Positions 33,528 to 44,477 of a stretch of 64,000 bases of DNA are shown piece by piece (within the stretch, counting starts at the first letter, position 1; each line of letters starts with the position of its first letter). The stretch is from positions 15,909,857 through 15,973,856 of the forward strand of contig OX393572.1 in assembly GCA_947652115.1 (NCBI GenBank), written 5' to 3'. The position numbers and the translations under genes are program-made. The stretch comes from Blastomussa wellsi. Its lineage: Eukaryota > Cnidaria > Anthozoa > Scleractinia > Plerogyridae. Below the pieces are notes generated by a model. That model saw nothing but the letters and a program-made list of their open reading frames with translations. It had not been told where the DNA came from and ran no database searches.

Positions 33528-34989
33528 AGAAGCTGTACCGAATAAGCAAGTTGACGGGATCGAATTTCAAGCAGGAGGTATACAGATTCCTTCGTGCCTA
33601 CAGAGCGACTCCTCATTGCACCGCTACAATTTCGCCGGCAGATATGATGAATCCCGGTCGCAATTTCCGCACCAGGCTGCCCATTGGAGTAATCCCTCGT
33701 GAACATAACATTGAAGGATCTTGAGAAGAAAATGGAAATGAAAGGGTATGTAGACAAGAAGAGGTATGTCAAACCCTCTGAAATACAGGTGGGAGACTCC
33801 GTATTAGTCCGAAAAGAGGCAATCAACAAGTCCACACCTGCCTATGAGACAGAACCATTCCGGGTGTAGTATAGGAAAGGCACCAGGGTGGTAGCCAAAA
33901 GGTCCAATTTTACAGATTTGACAATTTTACAGCTGTCATTTTAAACCCCATCCCTTTAGACCCTCTTCTTGCTAAGGGAAGAGAAAGCGATTTCAGAAGA
34001 TTAAAAAGTTTCGGCTACGAAATTACTCGCAACAATCCGTTTTATTGCTATTTTTTATAACAGGAATATGCTTCTTGTTATTATTAAAACACATGAACGC
34101 CAAGTAGATTATAACCGAAAAATTACATATTCAACATTTATTTTGGGTGCGGATAGTTTTAATCACATTTAAGGTGCAGATTAAAAAGAAAAACGTTTGA
34201 AAACTATTTTTCGTGTTTCTTGTCAGTTACAAAAATACAAACTGGAAATCGAACTGGAAACTGTCATTTTTCGAATTTCAATTTCGTCAGTAGGAAAATG
34301 AGTGGCCCTATATTTTATCCACGTGTTTCGGGACATTCCGAGTAAACACTGCCAAAAGTGCTTTGCCAACTATTGGTTCAGCCATTTTCGAAACATTAAG
34401 CGGTAAAAAATCGAACAGAAAAAAATCGAACAGAGCTCAGAACAGTTTCCTCACATTCTGTGAAAATCACGTTGCCTTGAACACGATTTTCAGCTGGAAA
34501 ACACAGTTGCCTTTCGTGAGGAGAGTCAGCGGCTGTATACAGGCTAACGGAACTAAGATTCGAATTCGAAATTTGATTCTTGAACTCAGTAATAATAAAA
34601 TAGTGATCAAGTTTAAGTACAGGAAGCCATAACCATTACGATGTTTTAAAAATTTAGAATATATTTTGTCTCTCCGCTAACTTGTTAGTTTCAGTTTCCA
34701 TTGGGAAGTCAAGATACATATCAAGATCAGGTAAAGCTGATGTTGCTTAATCAGAGTGTTTTAGTTTCTGAAGACATGAGTGTGTGAGAAAAGCGTGGGG
34801 TCAGGGGTGGGGTGATGGAGGGGGTAGGGCAGGGAAAATTTGAAAGTCGACAGATTGAAAGTGGGAGAATTGAGATCCCGCCCTTACAGTACTTGCGTCA
34901 CCATAGAAACTATCAAAAACCGGCGAACCGTGAAAACAACGATTTGCTGCTATTCTTCGAACCGCAGCAAATAACAATTTTTATGGTTA

Positions 34990-35221
34990 TTACAGCGCAA
35001 CGCGCCTAACTGTGGCCACCCAACAAACTGCCAATCAGAGAGCGCGAATTTGTTTGAGTTGTCCCGCCTCCTTGTTAAAAGCGTGACAGGTTTCGTGACA
35101 ACAGCTATGAAGATTCCTAGGATGCGGGACAGCTCAAACAAATTCGTGCTCTCTGATTGGCTAATTATAGCTTGTCAAAAAAGCTGGTTGGGTGGCCACA
35201 GTCAGGCGCGTCGCGCTGTAA
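34990..35221. mobile_element. Fold-back element upstream of GOSR2
   Basis: Arms begin ttacagcgcaacgcgcctaa and end ggcgcgtcgcgctgtaa. About 80-90 bp can be matched on each side, including gtggccacccaac/gttgggtggccac and aatcagagagc/gctctctgatt. The arms contain inverted CCAAT-box-like gccaat/attggc sites. The element ends about 210 bp before the GOSR2 start codon, so it lies in or near its promoter. Confidence 0.8.
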
Positions 35222-35339
35222 ACGTCAGAGATTATTTGTGATTTCTGTGCATAAGTTGAGGAGACCCTGAGGAAACCTGGATCGAGTTTATGACGTGTCC
35301 TGTGGGTTGTCCTGTGTCAGCGGAAAAAGAAGAGAAAAC

Positions 35340-35352
35340 AAGATGGCGGAAT
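35340..35352 (+). promoter_or_regulatory. YY1-like CAAGATGGCGG motif near GOSR2 start
   Basis: CAAGATGGCGG about 80-90 bp upstream of the GOSR2 ATG, on the sense strand. The same 11-mer sits just upstream of PSMD7. YY1-type elements at this position mark housekeeping 5' UTRs in animals; function here is inferred. Confidence 0.4.
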
Positions 35353-35433
35353 AGTGGAAAATCTCGGTGAAATATCTTTGCCTCTTTTTTTAGCTCGTGT
35401 GGATTTTTAATAGAAGAATAGTGACGTTAAAAG

Positions 35434-38400
35434 ATGGACAATCTTTATCAAGAGACAAATCGGTAAGTTTTTTTTCTGTGTCAAGTTTCTTGTCGAACGC
35501 TCAACCACAAATATCGCTGTTAAAAAATATACATGGATATTAGATATAAGTTTATTAGCGTAAATAAAAGTATTTTGTTGTATTTTCTTTTTTAAGCCTT
35601 ATCGTTGGAGTTCAGGGACTGCTGAGTAAACTAAGTTCTGCACATCCAGATTCACTAAATGGTAAATAATTTTATGTAGATCACAGCCTCTTTTATAATT
35701 ACTATTGGCAAACTAGAAATAATGCAAAGTATATGAAATAAGTCATATGTGAACTGCAGATGCAGATGAAAGTGAGAAGTGATCATCACAGTGAATTTCC
35801 AATTTAGGCAACTGGAGTAAAGAAGCTTCAATGGGATTCAGACGTGTGACCTGTAACCAGTGCGATGCTCTACCAACTGTGTAGCTTCATAGCTCAGATT
35901 GGGGGGGTATCACACCAGTATTTGCGGCTTGGTAAATATCTACTACTGGCCATGGTCATTTTGGTGTGGACCACGAACATGGTATTTGTACACAACAGCG
36001 AAAACAGCCGGGAGCTCAAATATTGTAATTCAGTGGTGATCCAATGGATGGTATTGCCACCACAACAAAAGCATTGTACTGCCAAAAAGCACTCGTTCGT
36101 GAAATCCTTCCAGCTATACAGGCAGGATTCAAAGCTTGTGTTTATCAGAAGTCTTAGGCGACTTCCTCTTGTAAAATGGTCGCCGCTACACAAATTTTTT
36201 TCACCAAAAGAAGTGCTTAAAAGCAGGACACTTCATGTCAGTTTTACTTGAAGCACTGCAGGTGACCTTGATGAGTCAAACTGATAATCGTTCAAAGAGT
36301 CGTTTAAAGAACGTTTCAACATATTTATTTTCGTTTGTGTTTGTATTTTCAAGAGTGTTTTCATCAACTGATTTAATTATTGCGAAGAATAGCAAATATA
36401 AGGAAGATGAACAAGTCAATTATTGTGCAGTATGGTCAATAATTAAAAGTTACAGAAATTACGGTTTTCAAATGGTGGCTTCCCAATCGACAGTCAAAAC
36501 TATGATTTACATGCAAACAGATAGCAGGATGGGCAATTGGATAAATGTGCAGATGAATTTCTTTGGCTTAGTATTAATTTTCTCTGCCTAAAGGCGATGC
36601 TCCTTTTTGGACAGGTGTAAGTACGTCCTTCGCACTGCATTGGTCGCCAAATTGGCAACCTGTTCGGCAGTCACCAAATTTTATTTTCACTCGCCATGGC
36701 AACCAAAAGGGTCGTAGCTTGGTATGCTATGTATACGCTGTATACATAGCATTTGTTATAACTTAGCGACAGCTGTAACTGTATTTGGGAAATGATTGTA
36801 GGCTTAAACAAATAAATTTAAAATAGCCTGTTATTCTAAAAAGATTTTCTGTTTTACATGTTCAGCCATCGAACAAGAAATAGAACAAAACTTAGAGCAA
36901 GTGTCATCAAACTGTGACCGTCTGACCATCCTTATAAACAAGGAGCCACCGCAGAAGAAGCAGAGTGCCAGGATGTAAGTTATGAATACTAGAATAATTC
37001 TATTCTATTCCCTGACAATGCCATGAATCAATAAAAGCATGGAATAAACGAAACACTGTGGCATAAGGTAATTAATTTTCCTAGCTTTGCATAGCAATCA
37101 CATGCAATCAGAGCACATGCTACCAGACATGGTGGATTTTTCTTTATGTCTGGATTTCGTCAGAGAAGTAAATCGTCATTTTCTCATAAATGAGTATGAT
37201 AGTCTATCATTGATTTTTCTTTTGTTTTGAATTGAAAATAAATTCCTCCCTGCATAATATTGATATAAACCAATCCCCAGTGTTGAATAAAAAGCAATTG
37301 TCGAAAAAGTTTTTTAGCAAGCCCGTTGTGAATATAATTGTGATGCTGTAACTCCTAAATAAGTACAGGAGCCCCCATTTTTATTTCAAAATTTAAGCTC
37401 CTACAACACAGACAATCAATAGGCAAAGTTTGAATCAATTCTCAGTGGAGGTTCCATTTGATATGTATCCTTAGGGGACCCCTTGACCCATTTTCTCTCT
37501 CCATATTTTGTTTCGTTTTCTCAGAAACGAAACGGTATTACTTTGACTTCAGGGGTGAACTATTTGCATGACAGTTACGCTATCCAATCAGAGTAAAGTT
37601 CGTATTTGGTAGTATAAACATGTTGTTCAGATATTGTTAAAATTATCATCACAAAACCAAAAGGGAATTAGGATGTGTCAGAAATTGAAAGTTCTTGCGA
37701 CTGATGTGATTCTAAAAGAGAGTGTAACAATCTATTGAAGAAAATTGGAAAGGTATTCCTTTGCATGCTAAATTGTAATGTAAATATTGTGGCACATTTA
37801 ACTATTTACATAGCAGTTACAATATCCAGAGTAAAGGTTGTACTTGGTTGTAAACATGTATATACATATATATATAAACATGTTCCAGCGGATTTGGTTT
37901 TTTTGAGTGGCAGAGCAAGAACCGAGAAGAGAATGACAAAGCCACAAGAAGAATGGCGAAGAGATTCCTCGTGACTCCGCTGTCAAAACGAATCATTCGT
38001 GCTCAAAATCCCACAGGCTAAACTCAATGTTGCCCACATATCGCTAACTCAAGATATCATTCCGGAAACAAAACACTATAATTTCTGTTTTGAAATAGCT
38101 CCTTGTTGTAATTTTCACAGATCTTACCACCTGCTGAATGCTACTTCCCACCTACTCTTCTCCTGCCTCTGGTACCCCTCCCACCCCTCCCACCTCCTAT
38201 ATATTCTCCTGGGTCCCTACCCTTGTGTCCCGCTCCACTTAAAGGAGCTATGTCATGGTTTGTGCATTTTGAAAAAAAAAATCAAATTTGTCATTTTCAG
38301 TCCACTTCAATCTTCTCCATCCTTAACCATCCTTGTTCCTGTTTGGTTTAGTATCACCTCTTTGGTGTTTTTCTTTCTTAATGAACTATTAGTTTTAGGT

Positions 38401-41400
38401 TTCCTACATTTTAAGGGTAGTTTGGCTCATCGCAAAAAATGTGACTCAACATATTGTGATGTAGCTTCGTTAATTAGGTCTTGAAAGGCCATGTTATGAT
38501 GTTATACTTAGAAAATTTTGATAAGTCTGTCCAAATCCATCCTCCTATTATGTCATGTACAAATTGACCAAAATTAATTATAATTAGCATCTTGTACCAA
38601 TTGGCCCTCTTCAGTCTTGGGAGTGAGAGTGATCGTCATATCTTTCTATTTTACAGAAAAGTGGACCAGCTAACTTATGATTTAAGACACCTCAAAACAG
38701 GCTTCAACAATTACCAGCATCGTAAGATGCTGAGGGTAGGTGTTGATTTTATTTTGAACAGGAAAAATCCTACACTTGAGAGATAAGCACAAAACTGTCG
38801 TTTTTCTTGTGTCGTTTTTCTTGTGCATGCTTATGTCACAAGTATGCACCAGTATTAAATAGGTGCAAACGTTGGTGGGTGACATGACCCCCTCTTTGTG
38901 AATGCTGCCTTATGTTTGTGCTTATCTCTCAGGTTTGAACCATGCCTTAGCAGCAAGGAGTGAATTCTGGGAGATGTTGTGGCCTAATGGTTAGTTTGCT
39001 GGATTGCGGATTGAATGCTCCAAGTTCAAGCTAGCCGGTGCACCGCGTTGTGTTCTTGTGCAAGACACTTAACTCTCACAGTGCCTCTCTCCACCCAGTA
39101 ATATAAATGGCTACTGCAAAATAATGCTGGGGGTAACCCTGTAATAGACTAGCATCCCATCCAGGGGGGAGTAGAAGTACTCCTAGTTGCTTCATGCTAC
39201 GGAAACCTGGGACAAGCTCTGGTGGTGTGGGCCACTCGGCTCAACGCAGATTTTAACTACCTTATCTCACCTTAAGGTAGGTAAGGTAAGTCTGCTGTCG
39301 GGCCTAGTGGCCCATCAGGCCGGAGCTTATCCCCGGTTTCAGTAGCATGAAGCGACAGAGAGTATTTCTACTCCCCCCTGGATGGGATGCTAGTCCATCG
39401 CAGGGTTACCCCCCAGCAGTAAATTCGCCGATACCCATTTATACACCTGAGTGAAGAGAGGCACTGTGAGAGTAAAGTGTCTTTCCTAAGAACACAGCGC
39501 AGTGACCCGGCCGAGGCTCGAACCCGGACCGTCCAATCCGGAGTCCAGCGCACTAACCATCAGGCCACTGCACCTTCCGCATGTACATGTACTAGAAGGG
39601 GTAAAAGTTGTCTGGGTGGCTGCAGCAGCGATTTAATTGGATATATTGGTAATTTATTTTGGTCGGTCATTGTCCTATATAGTATCTGACTGTTGTTTGA
39701 AGCCTTACATTATGTTCTTGTGCAAGATACTTTTCTCTTGCAGTGCCTCTCTCCACCCGGGTGCATAAATGGGTACCGGCGAAATAATGCTGGGGGTAAC
39801 CCTATGATGGACTAGCAACCCATCCATGGGGGAGTAGAAAAATTAATTCTCTCTGTCACTTCATGCTAAGGAAACCGGGATAAGCTCTGACCTGATGGGA
39901 CACTAGGCTCATATGCAGACTTTACTTTACCCTTTTTAACAGGAACAAGAAGAGAGAGAAAGGGATGAACTTCTCAACAGGAGGTTTACGACTGTGAGTT
40001 GATTGGCCTGTTGTGATTACTCTACATATAGTACATGTTTGTATGTTTTTTTAATTGCTCTGGGATGATGGCGATTTGACTGATTTAATCTTTTTAGTGA
40101 ATTATTAAAAGCAAAAGACTAAAAACATCAGTAAAATTCTGTTGCTGCAATGAAAGGGTGTCTTCTTAGGAAGCCTGTCCGGTAGGATAACAAGATTTGG
40201 TTTGCTTTGCGGAAAGCTTTGGAATGTTTGTTTTTCAAATTTCAGTTTTGGTGATCACCTATGCATCAGGAGATCATATTTTCTTGATTCATGATATTTT
40301 CCCTCAAATTAAGGCTTGTAACTTAAAATTTGTCAGTTTTGATGCTTGCAGCCTGTGTAGCTGGCAGGTTTAGTGGGATGCATGACTTAGCGGTGGAGCT
40401 GCCATTGCAGACAAAGCTATCACAAAAAAAAAGCACTCAGCCACAAAATCTCACCTGCAGCTGCACAGGTTGTAATGCTTATAAAAACTTTAATGTCCTA
40501 TTCTGAGGCAAGACAGCAGTGTCTTTGAAGTTTGACATGCCCTTACAAATTTTTGTAGAAACCTTAGTTACTATGTGTACTTAAAAGAATAGATTTAGCC
40601 AAGCCTAAAAGTGGAGCTACATGTTTTTTGCTGGTTCGTAATACCGTAATTTGAGCAAATGCTCTCAATGACAATACTTGTGCAACCAAATCCTCAAGAA
40701 AGATATCAAAGCCAAAATAAATCAGAATTATTAATAATTCCGCTGAAAAACTGTACAAAATCCAAAACATTTCGGACTTGAGCCCGGAGTCCAACAGGAA
40801 AGCCATTACCAGGTCAGCGGTCAACTTCCAAAAGCATGCAAAGCTTGCTTTTGCTTGCCTTATTAATGTTAACCAGGGGCCTTATTTCTGAGAGAATGGC
40901 TGCCATGTTAAGCGACATCATCGTATTTACGTACATACAGTAGATGTGCCACTAGCCATTTTGAAAATAAACTGCATGGTCCTCCTCCATGTATGGTTTT
41001 CCAGTCTCTATGGTTATGGGGCTCTGCTCTGTTACCCAAAGAGTCACTGGAGCTCTGCTAAAACGGAACAATTCGCATAGTCTGGTACCGTAGTCAGATT
41101 GATCCAGTTTCCTGTCATGTGGTTGTGTTGTGTGTTTGGGCACTGCAGGAAACACCTCAAGTTCCCCTTCTTCAACCAGATATTACCATTGAGTACATTA
41201 CAGACATCAAGTTAATGTTTGCTTGTCTGATTTGCCATTTTCAGAATAGTGGAGAAACATCCATCATGATAGACCATGCTCTACAACACAACACAGCCCT
41301 GCAAAATGCTGACAGAGGAATAAGTGATTTGCTAGGAAGTGGGTCAAGTATTTTGACAAGTTTAAGAGATCAACGTGTCACCCTAAAAGTATGTTCATAA

Positions 41401-43555
41401 TGGTCATAGTTACTATTAGTATTGTGACGGGTGATGGGCTTATGGTTACTGTGCCGGACTCCAGGGTGGACCGGAGCCCTGGCCGGGCATCGCGTTGTGT
41501 TCCTGGGCAAGACACTTTGCTTCCACTTAGCTTACAAGGCAGTGAACCCAGCCAAGGCTTGAACCTAGATCACTCGATCTTTAGTTTAGTGCACTTACAG
41601 TGTTTGCCCGCGCTTGTAAAGAAGGCTGCAAAAATTTTGTCAATGGAACAGGACAATCCATTGAGGACATTGTGACCAGGAAAATACCTTTTCAAACAGC
41701 ATGAAAGCGAGGCAGTCACGCCCAGTCAAGCGCACAGGGCTGCCTTTTCGGAACTTCTGTTTTTCCAGTAATTTCAGCTATAGAGTTATCATTTGTTTTA
41801 TCATTGACTTTAAACACAGATAATCTGCATCCTGTATTCAACAACACCAGTTTTGAAAAATATTTTTTTCAAGGAATCAATTTTGAACTCAAACATATAC
41901 TCACTAATGACAAAACAGAAAGTACATAATGGACTTCTCACATGGATGGAACTCCATCTATTAGCAATATGGAATGTTTATAAATTAGTAACCAGGTATC
42001 AAAAATCAAATTGGGACATCATTGACTTGGAGAAATGGTTGTTTTTATTAATGATGTAAAGGACACTTTTGATGTTTTTTATCAACAGGGAGCTCACAAG
42101 AGAATATTAGACATTGCCAGTACTCTTGGACTGTCTAACACTGTTATGAGATTAATTGACAAAAGAGCCACTCAGGTATTTTTAATAGTAACAAGTCTTA
42201 CATGTCTTACAGGGGAAGCTTGACAACAACAAACAACAACAACAACAAAACTTTATTACCAATATTTAACTTCATTAATTACACTGTCCCGCGGGTAGCA
42301 AAAGCTAATCTAGGCGGGACAGAAGAACGACTGAGGTCATAGACTGACCGCTTACAAGAATGGCCTCAAATGCGGCATTCTCTTCCCCAGAACCCATAAT
42401 CCCTCTGGTTTACGCCGGGGATTGATACCTCTGACCGCCTCCAAAGCCAGAAGTCTGCAATTCACGGACTCATTGTCAAATCTGACAAACATGATTGGCT
42501 GAAAACCACAAAGCGTGCAGTCTGGGCATGCTCACAATTTGGGAGCAGCCAGAGATCTTGAAGGATCGTGGGCTCTGGGGACAACAATGCAAAAGTGGCC
42601 GTTGCAGGGATTTCAAAATGTTTTGAAGTAGGTGTCATTGACTGGAAGAGTATGCGGCTGTTATAAGTGAGCTTTTGGGTCACAAGCTGATTGCTGACCA
42701 GAGTAGCTGCTGCCGGTGGAACTCTGGCAGCCACCACCTTGTTTTGAAACCCCTGCAGTTGAGGTGTAAGGGATAGTTGGATGCATAAGGGAGCTGGTCC
42801 AGCTAACAATAAACAACAGGACTGGACTAAAAAAAAATACCATCACATTAAATGATTTTTTTTAGCACAGTAGTAGGAGTAATGCGATTTCCTTTGCAGT
42901 GTAAGCTCACTACAGCTGATAAACAAAGGAAACGTCGAAATCACAACTCTTGAAAATGCCCCACACCTGCTTATGACAATGTGTCAATACAGAATTTTGT
43001 AACTCTTGCAACGCCAATTTTTGCTTTTTGCTTGGTCGCAGCTGCTCTTACGACTCAGCTTATGACGTCCAACTCCTTTGCTAGTAAAAAACAGCCTTTA
43101 GCATTCTCTGAACAAGCTCTGTATTAGTGACCTATAATCGAAAATGTATCACCTTCCCTTAAGAGCTATAACTAAAATATAGTGGAACTTTGTTTAGGCG
43201 GTCACCAAAAGGCCACAAAAATCTGGTCTTATTTTCGGGGTAAGCATAATAAAGAGGTTACTTTTTTGACTGAATGGGCTTTCATTGTAGCCCAGATAAA
43301 GTGTTCGTGTTAAAGGGATTGGCTGTATGGTGGGGTTCCACTGTATCTGGGAGGGCTAATGTTTGCATCTGAGATCTGAAGTACTTTTTTTGATGGGCAA
43401 GGGGTGGGGAGCTTATTTTTCGAATTTAACGGTATGATCTACACGTACGGTAATCACAGATTTGTTTGTTTACTCAACAGGACAAATGGATTGTTTTTGG
43501 TGGAATTATAGTTACCTGTATAATAATGTTCTTAGTGGTTAAGTACTTAACGTGA
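35434..43555 (+). CDS. GOSR2: Golgi SNAP receptor complex member 2 (membrin), complete
   Basis: Eight coding exons join in phase: 35434-35462, 35597-35661, 36866-36974, 38657-38735, 39943-39993, 41245-41388, 42089-42175, 43481-43555, giving 212 residues, the length of human GOSR2. The product is the Qb-SNARE of the cis-Golgi that works with syntaxin 5, Bet1 and Sec22b or Ykt6 in ER-to-Golgi and intra-Golgi fusion. Recognisable stretches are MDNLYQETNR at the start, KVDQLTYDLRHL in the N-terminal helical domain, EQEERERDELLNRRF, the SNARE region SSILTSLRDQRVTLKGAHKR and ILDIASTLGLSNTVMRLIDK (about 145-186), and a C-terminal anchor WIVFGGIIVTCIIMFLVV (about 191-208) ending KYLT. It is a tail-anchored protein with no signal peptide. 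Introns carry SINEs and other repeats. An AATAAA 60 bp after the stop predicts a very short 3' UTR. Confidence 0.97.
35815..35905 (-). repeat. tRNA-derived SINE head, second family, in GOSR2 intron 2
   Basis: On the minus strand the sequence reads agttggtagagcatcgcact followed by acaggtcac and gtctgaatccc, giving A-box and B-box-like segments of a tRNA (compare the usual tRNA D-arm AGTTGGTAGAGC). It differs from the SINE family at 38968-39935. The body is short or decayed. Confidence 0.6.
36724..36752. repeat. Perfect 13-bp hairpin in GOSR2 intron
   Basis: ATGCTATGTATAC and GTATACATAGCAT surround a 3-base loop. No wider repeat is seen and no function is proposed. Confidence 0.6.
38968..39265 (+). 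mobile_element. tRNA-derived SINE, copy A (plus)
   Basis: Head: gtggcctaatggttag (A-box-like) and gctccaagttcaagc (B-box-like). Body: caagacacttaactctcaca, gggggtaaccctg, gactagcatcccatccaggg, ggaaacctgggacaagctct. Tail: gcagattttaactacctta. The order and length (about 300 bp) match the other copies at 39275-39576 (reverse), 39715-39935, 41430-41590 and 63885-64000. Confidence 0.85.
39275..39576 (-). mobile_element. tRNA-derived SINE, copy B (minus)
   Basis: Nearly full-length reverse copy of the same family, tail-to-tail with copy A ten bases away. The head reads (minus) gtggcctgatggttagtgcg and cgggttcgagcctcgg, with well-preserved Pol III A and B boxes, better than copy A. The pair could fold into a long intronic hairpin between GOSR2 exons 4 and 5. 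Confidence 0.88.
39715..39935 (+). mobile_element. 5'-truncated SINE, copy C (plus)
   Basis: Starts in the body (cttgtgcaagatacttttct) and runs to the tail ggctcatatgcagactttac, ending directly at the splice acceptor of GOSR2 exon 5 (39943). The tRNA-like head is missing. Confidence 0.8.
40588..40860 (+). repeat. Dispersed repeat R500, copy 1 (partial)
   Basis: Begins tagatttagccaagcctaaa and ends near accaggtcagcggtcaactt. The same two landmarks, in the same order, occur in the copy at 45100-45600, and inverted at 61955-62512. It lies in the GOSR2 intron between exons 5 and 6. Confidence 0.75.
41430..41590 (+). mobile_element. Degenerate SINE, copy D (plus)
   Basis: tggttactgtgccggactcc and ggagccctggccgggcatcg then gttcctgggcaagacacttt match the head and first body part of the family. 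It begins about 40 bp after GOSR2 exon 6, and the rest is decayed. Confidence 0.7.
42230..42480 (-). repeat. Dispersed repeat with (CAA)n/(TTG)n edge
   Basis: Starts with a run of CAA triplets (reverse: TTG tail) and contains actttatta, then a segment cctccaaagccagaagtctg and ttcacggactcattgtcaaa that recurs, diverged, at 17600-17650 in the CACNB intron. The triplet tail suggests the 3' end of a retroposed element on the minus strand. Confidence 0.5.
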
Positions 43556-43614
43556 TATTTATGGAGATAGCTATTAGATAAAAAGTTTTAAAATATTGTC
43601 AAAGAATTCCTACA

Positions 43615-43620
43615 AATAAA
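43615..43620 (+). terminator. GOSR2: GOSR2 polyadenylation signal
   Basis: Canonical AATAAA 60 bp downstream of the GOSR2 stop codon. It is the first such hexamer after the coding region, so the mature 3' UTR is probably under 100 bases. Confidence 0.6.
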
Positions 43621-43699
43621 TGAAAGGAGTCTTAGCCAAATTTTTCCCTGCCAGCTTTATTGAAAACTGAAAAGAAGTGCAATAATTTGTTATCTTCAG

Positions 43700-43730
43700 G
43701 TGGGGTTAGGTTAGGTTAGGTTGGGTTAAG
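43700..43730. repeat. Short GGTTA pentanucleotide run
   Basis: About four copies of ggtta/ggttg. It resembles the TTAGG arthropod telomere unit, but cnidarian telomeres use TTAGGG, so this is just a microsatellite. Confidence 0.7.
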
Positions 43731-43844
43731 TTAGTTTGTAAACAGATTTAACCTGATAAGCAATTTAACCTACAGCCCAATATTTATAGCTGCTGCGATG
43801 GTTGCCATATAGAGTGGTAAAGTGATGACGTCACAAAAACTAAA

Positions 43845-44476
43845 TTTATGAAATTATTGGATTTACCAAGATCTTCAGAAAGTACATGACGAAGAATGTC
43901 TACTTGCCAAAACTCAGCATCTTATTTCAATTTGGGGGTGAGATATTGGCCCCTTAATGCTTCAGTGACTCCATACAAATACTTGTAATTTTGTCTTGGT
44001 TCGAAACGGTTGAGAACCAAGACAAAATTACTCCTATCTTGACATACGAAACGTTATTCAAAAGGTCAAATTTTCTTAAGGTTTTTATGTATTTTCAGAA
44101 TAACAAGTATAGTGTTAATTGTAATATTGTTGTATTTTTGTTTCTATACCTACTCTTTTTAGTTAACTTCCAGATTTTTGATTTCTATAAACTTGTATAC
44201 GTACTCTCTCTGGTTAATTTCCTGATTTCTGTTAACTTCTATACTTACCTTTTTCTTTTTAGTTAAGACATGACCCACCTAGATTAGCTAGCTACCTGTG
44301 GGCATGTCCAATTTGTTAAAATAATTATTAGAAAATAAAAGAAATAAAAGGAAAAAAATAAAAGGAAAAATTACAAGGATGTGTATGGAGTCATTGAAAC
44401 ATGAGCTGATTTTTTGGCTAGTAGGCATTCTTCGTCATGTACTTTCTGAAGATTTTAATGAATCTCATAATTTCTA
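43845..44476. mobile_element. Inverted-repeat element between GOSR2 and the GPCR fragment
   Basis: Left arm tcttcagaaagtacatgacg (about 43872) and right arm cgtcatgtactttctgaaga (about 44435) are perfect 20-bp complements within imperfect arms of about 100-140 bp (also tgactccata...tatggagtca). An inner hairpin aattttgtcttggttc / gaaccaagacaaaatt lies at about 43987-44029. The middle is T-rich with no gene. Confidence 0.78.
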
Positions 44477-44477
44477 A

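Larger units (their letters stand above)
30400..33900 (+). mobile_element. Decayed Ty3/gypsy-type LTR retrotransposon
   Basis: The order of pieces is that of a gypsy element. TTGGCGACGAGGAT at about 30490 resembles a primer-binding region just after a 5' LTR. A short gag remnant is followed by a CCHC zinc knuckle (CFKCGRLNQFARMC, about 30930-30970). A degenerate protease and reverse-transcriptase region carries VNSAEVIF and, after a stop, DDILVFG (about 32345). An RNase H remnant reads DTGHKPLV (about 32527). An integrase zinc-binding region has HEGHQG and CHPC (about 33050-33160), and the integrase core has VDFRGHIHTGEYLLVTVC and DNWPPF (about 33230-33420). Many in-frame stops and frameshifts show it is dead. 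LTRs are not clearly resolved. It is interrupted by a MITE at 31714-32067. Confidence 0.88.

Noticed and set aside
35865..36591. Two frames of 128 and 118 codons in a GOSR2 intron
   Set aside because: They lie between coding exons 2 and 3 of GOSR2, overlap a SINE head at the start, and have no domain features.
43700..43730. TTAGG telomere-like run
   Set aside because: Short, and the cnidarian telomere unit is TTAGGG; treated as a microsatellite.
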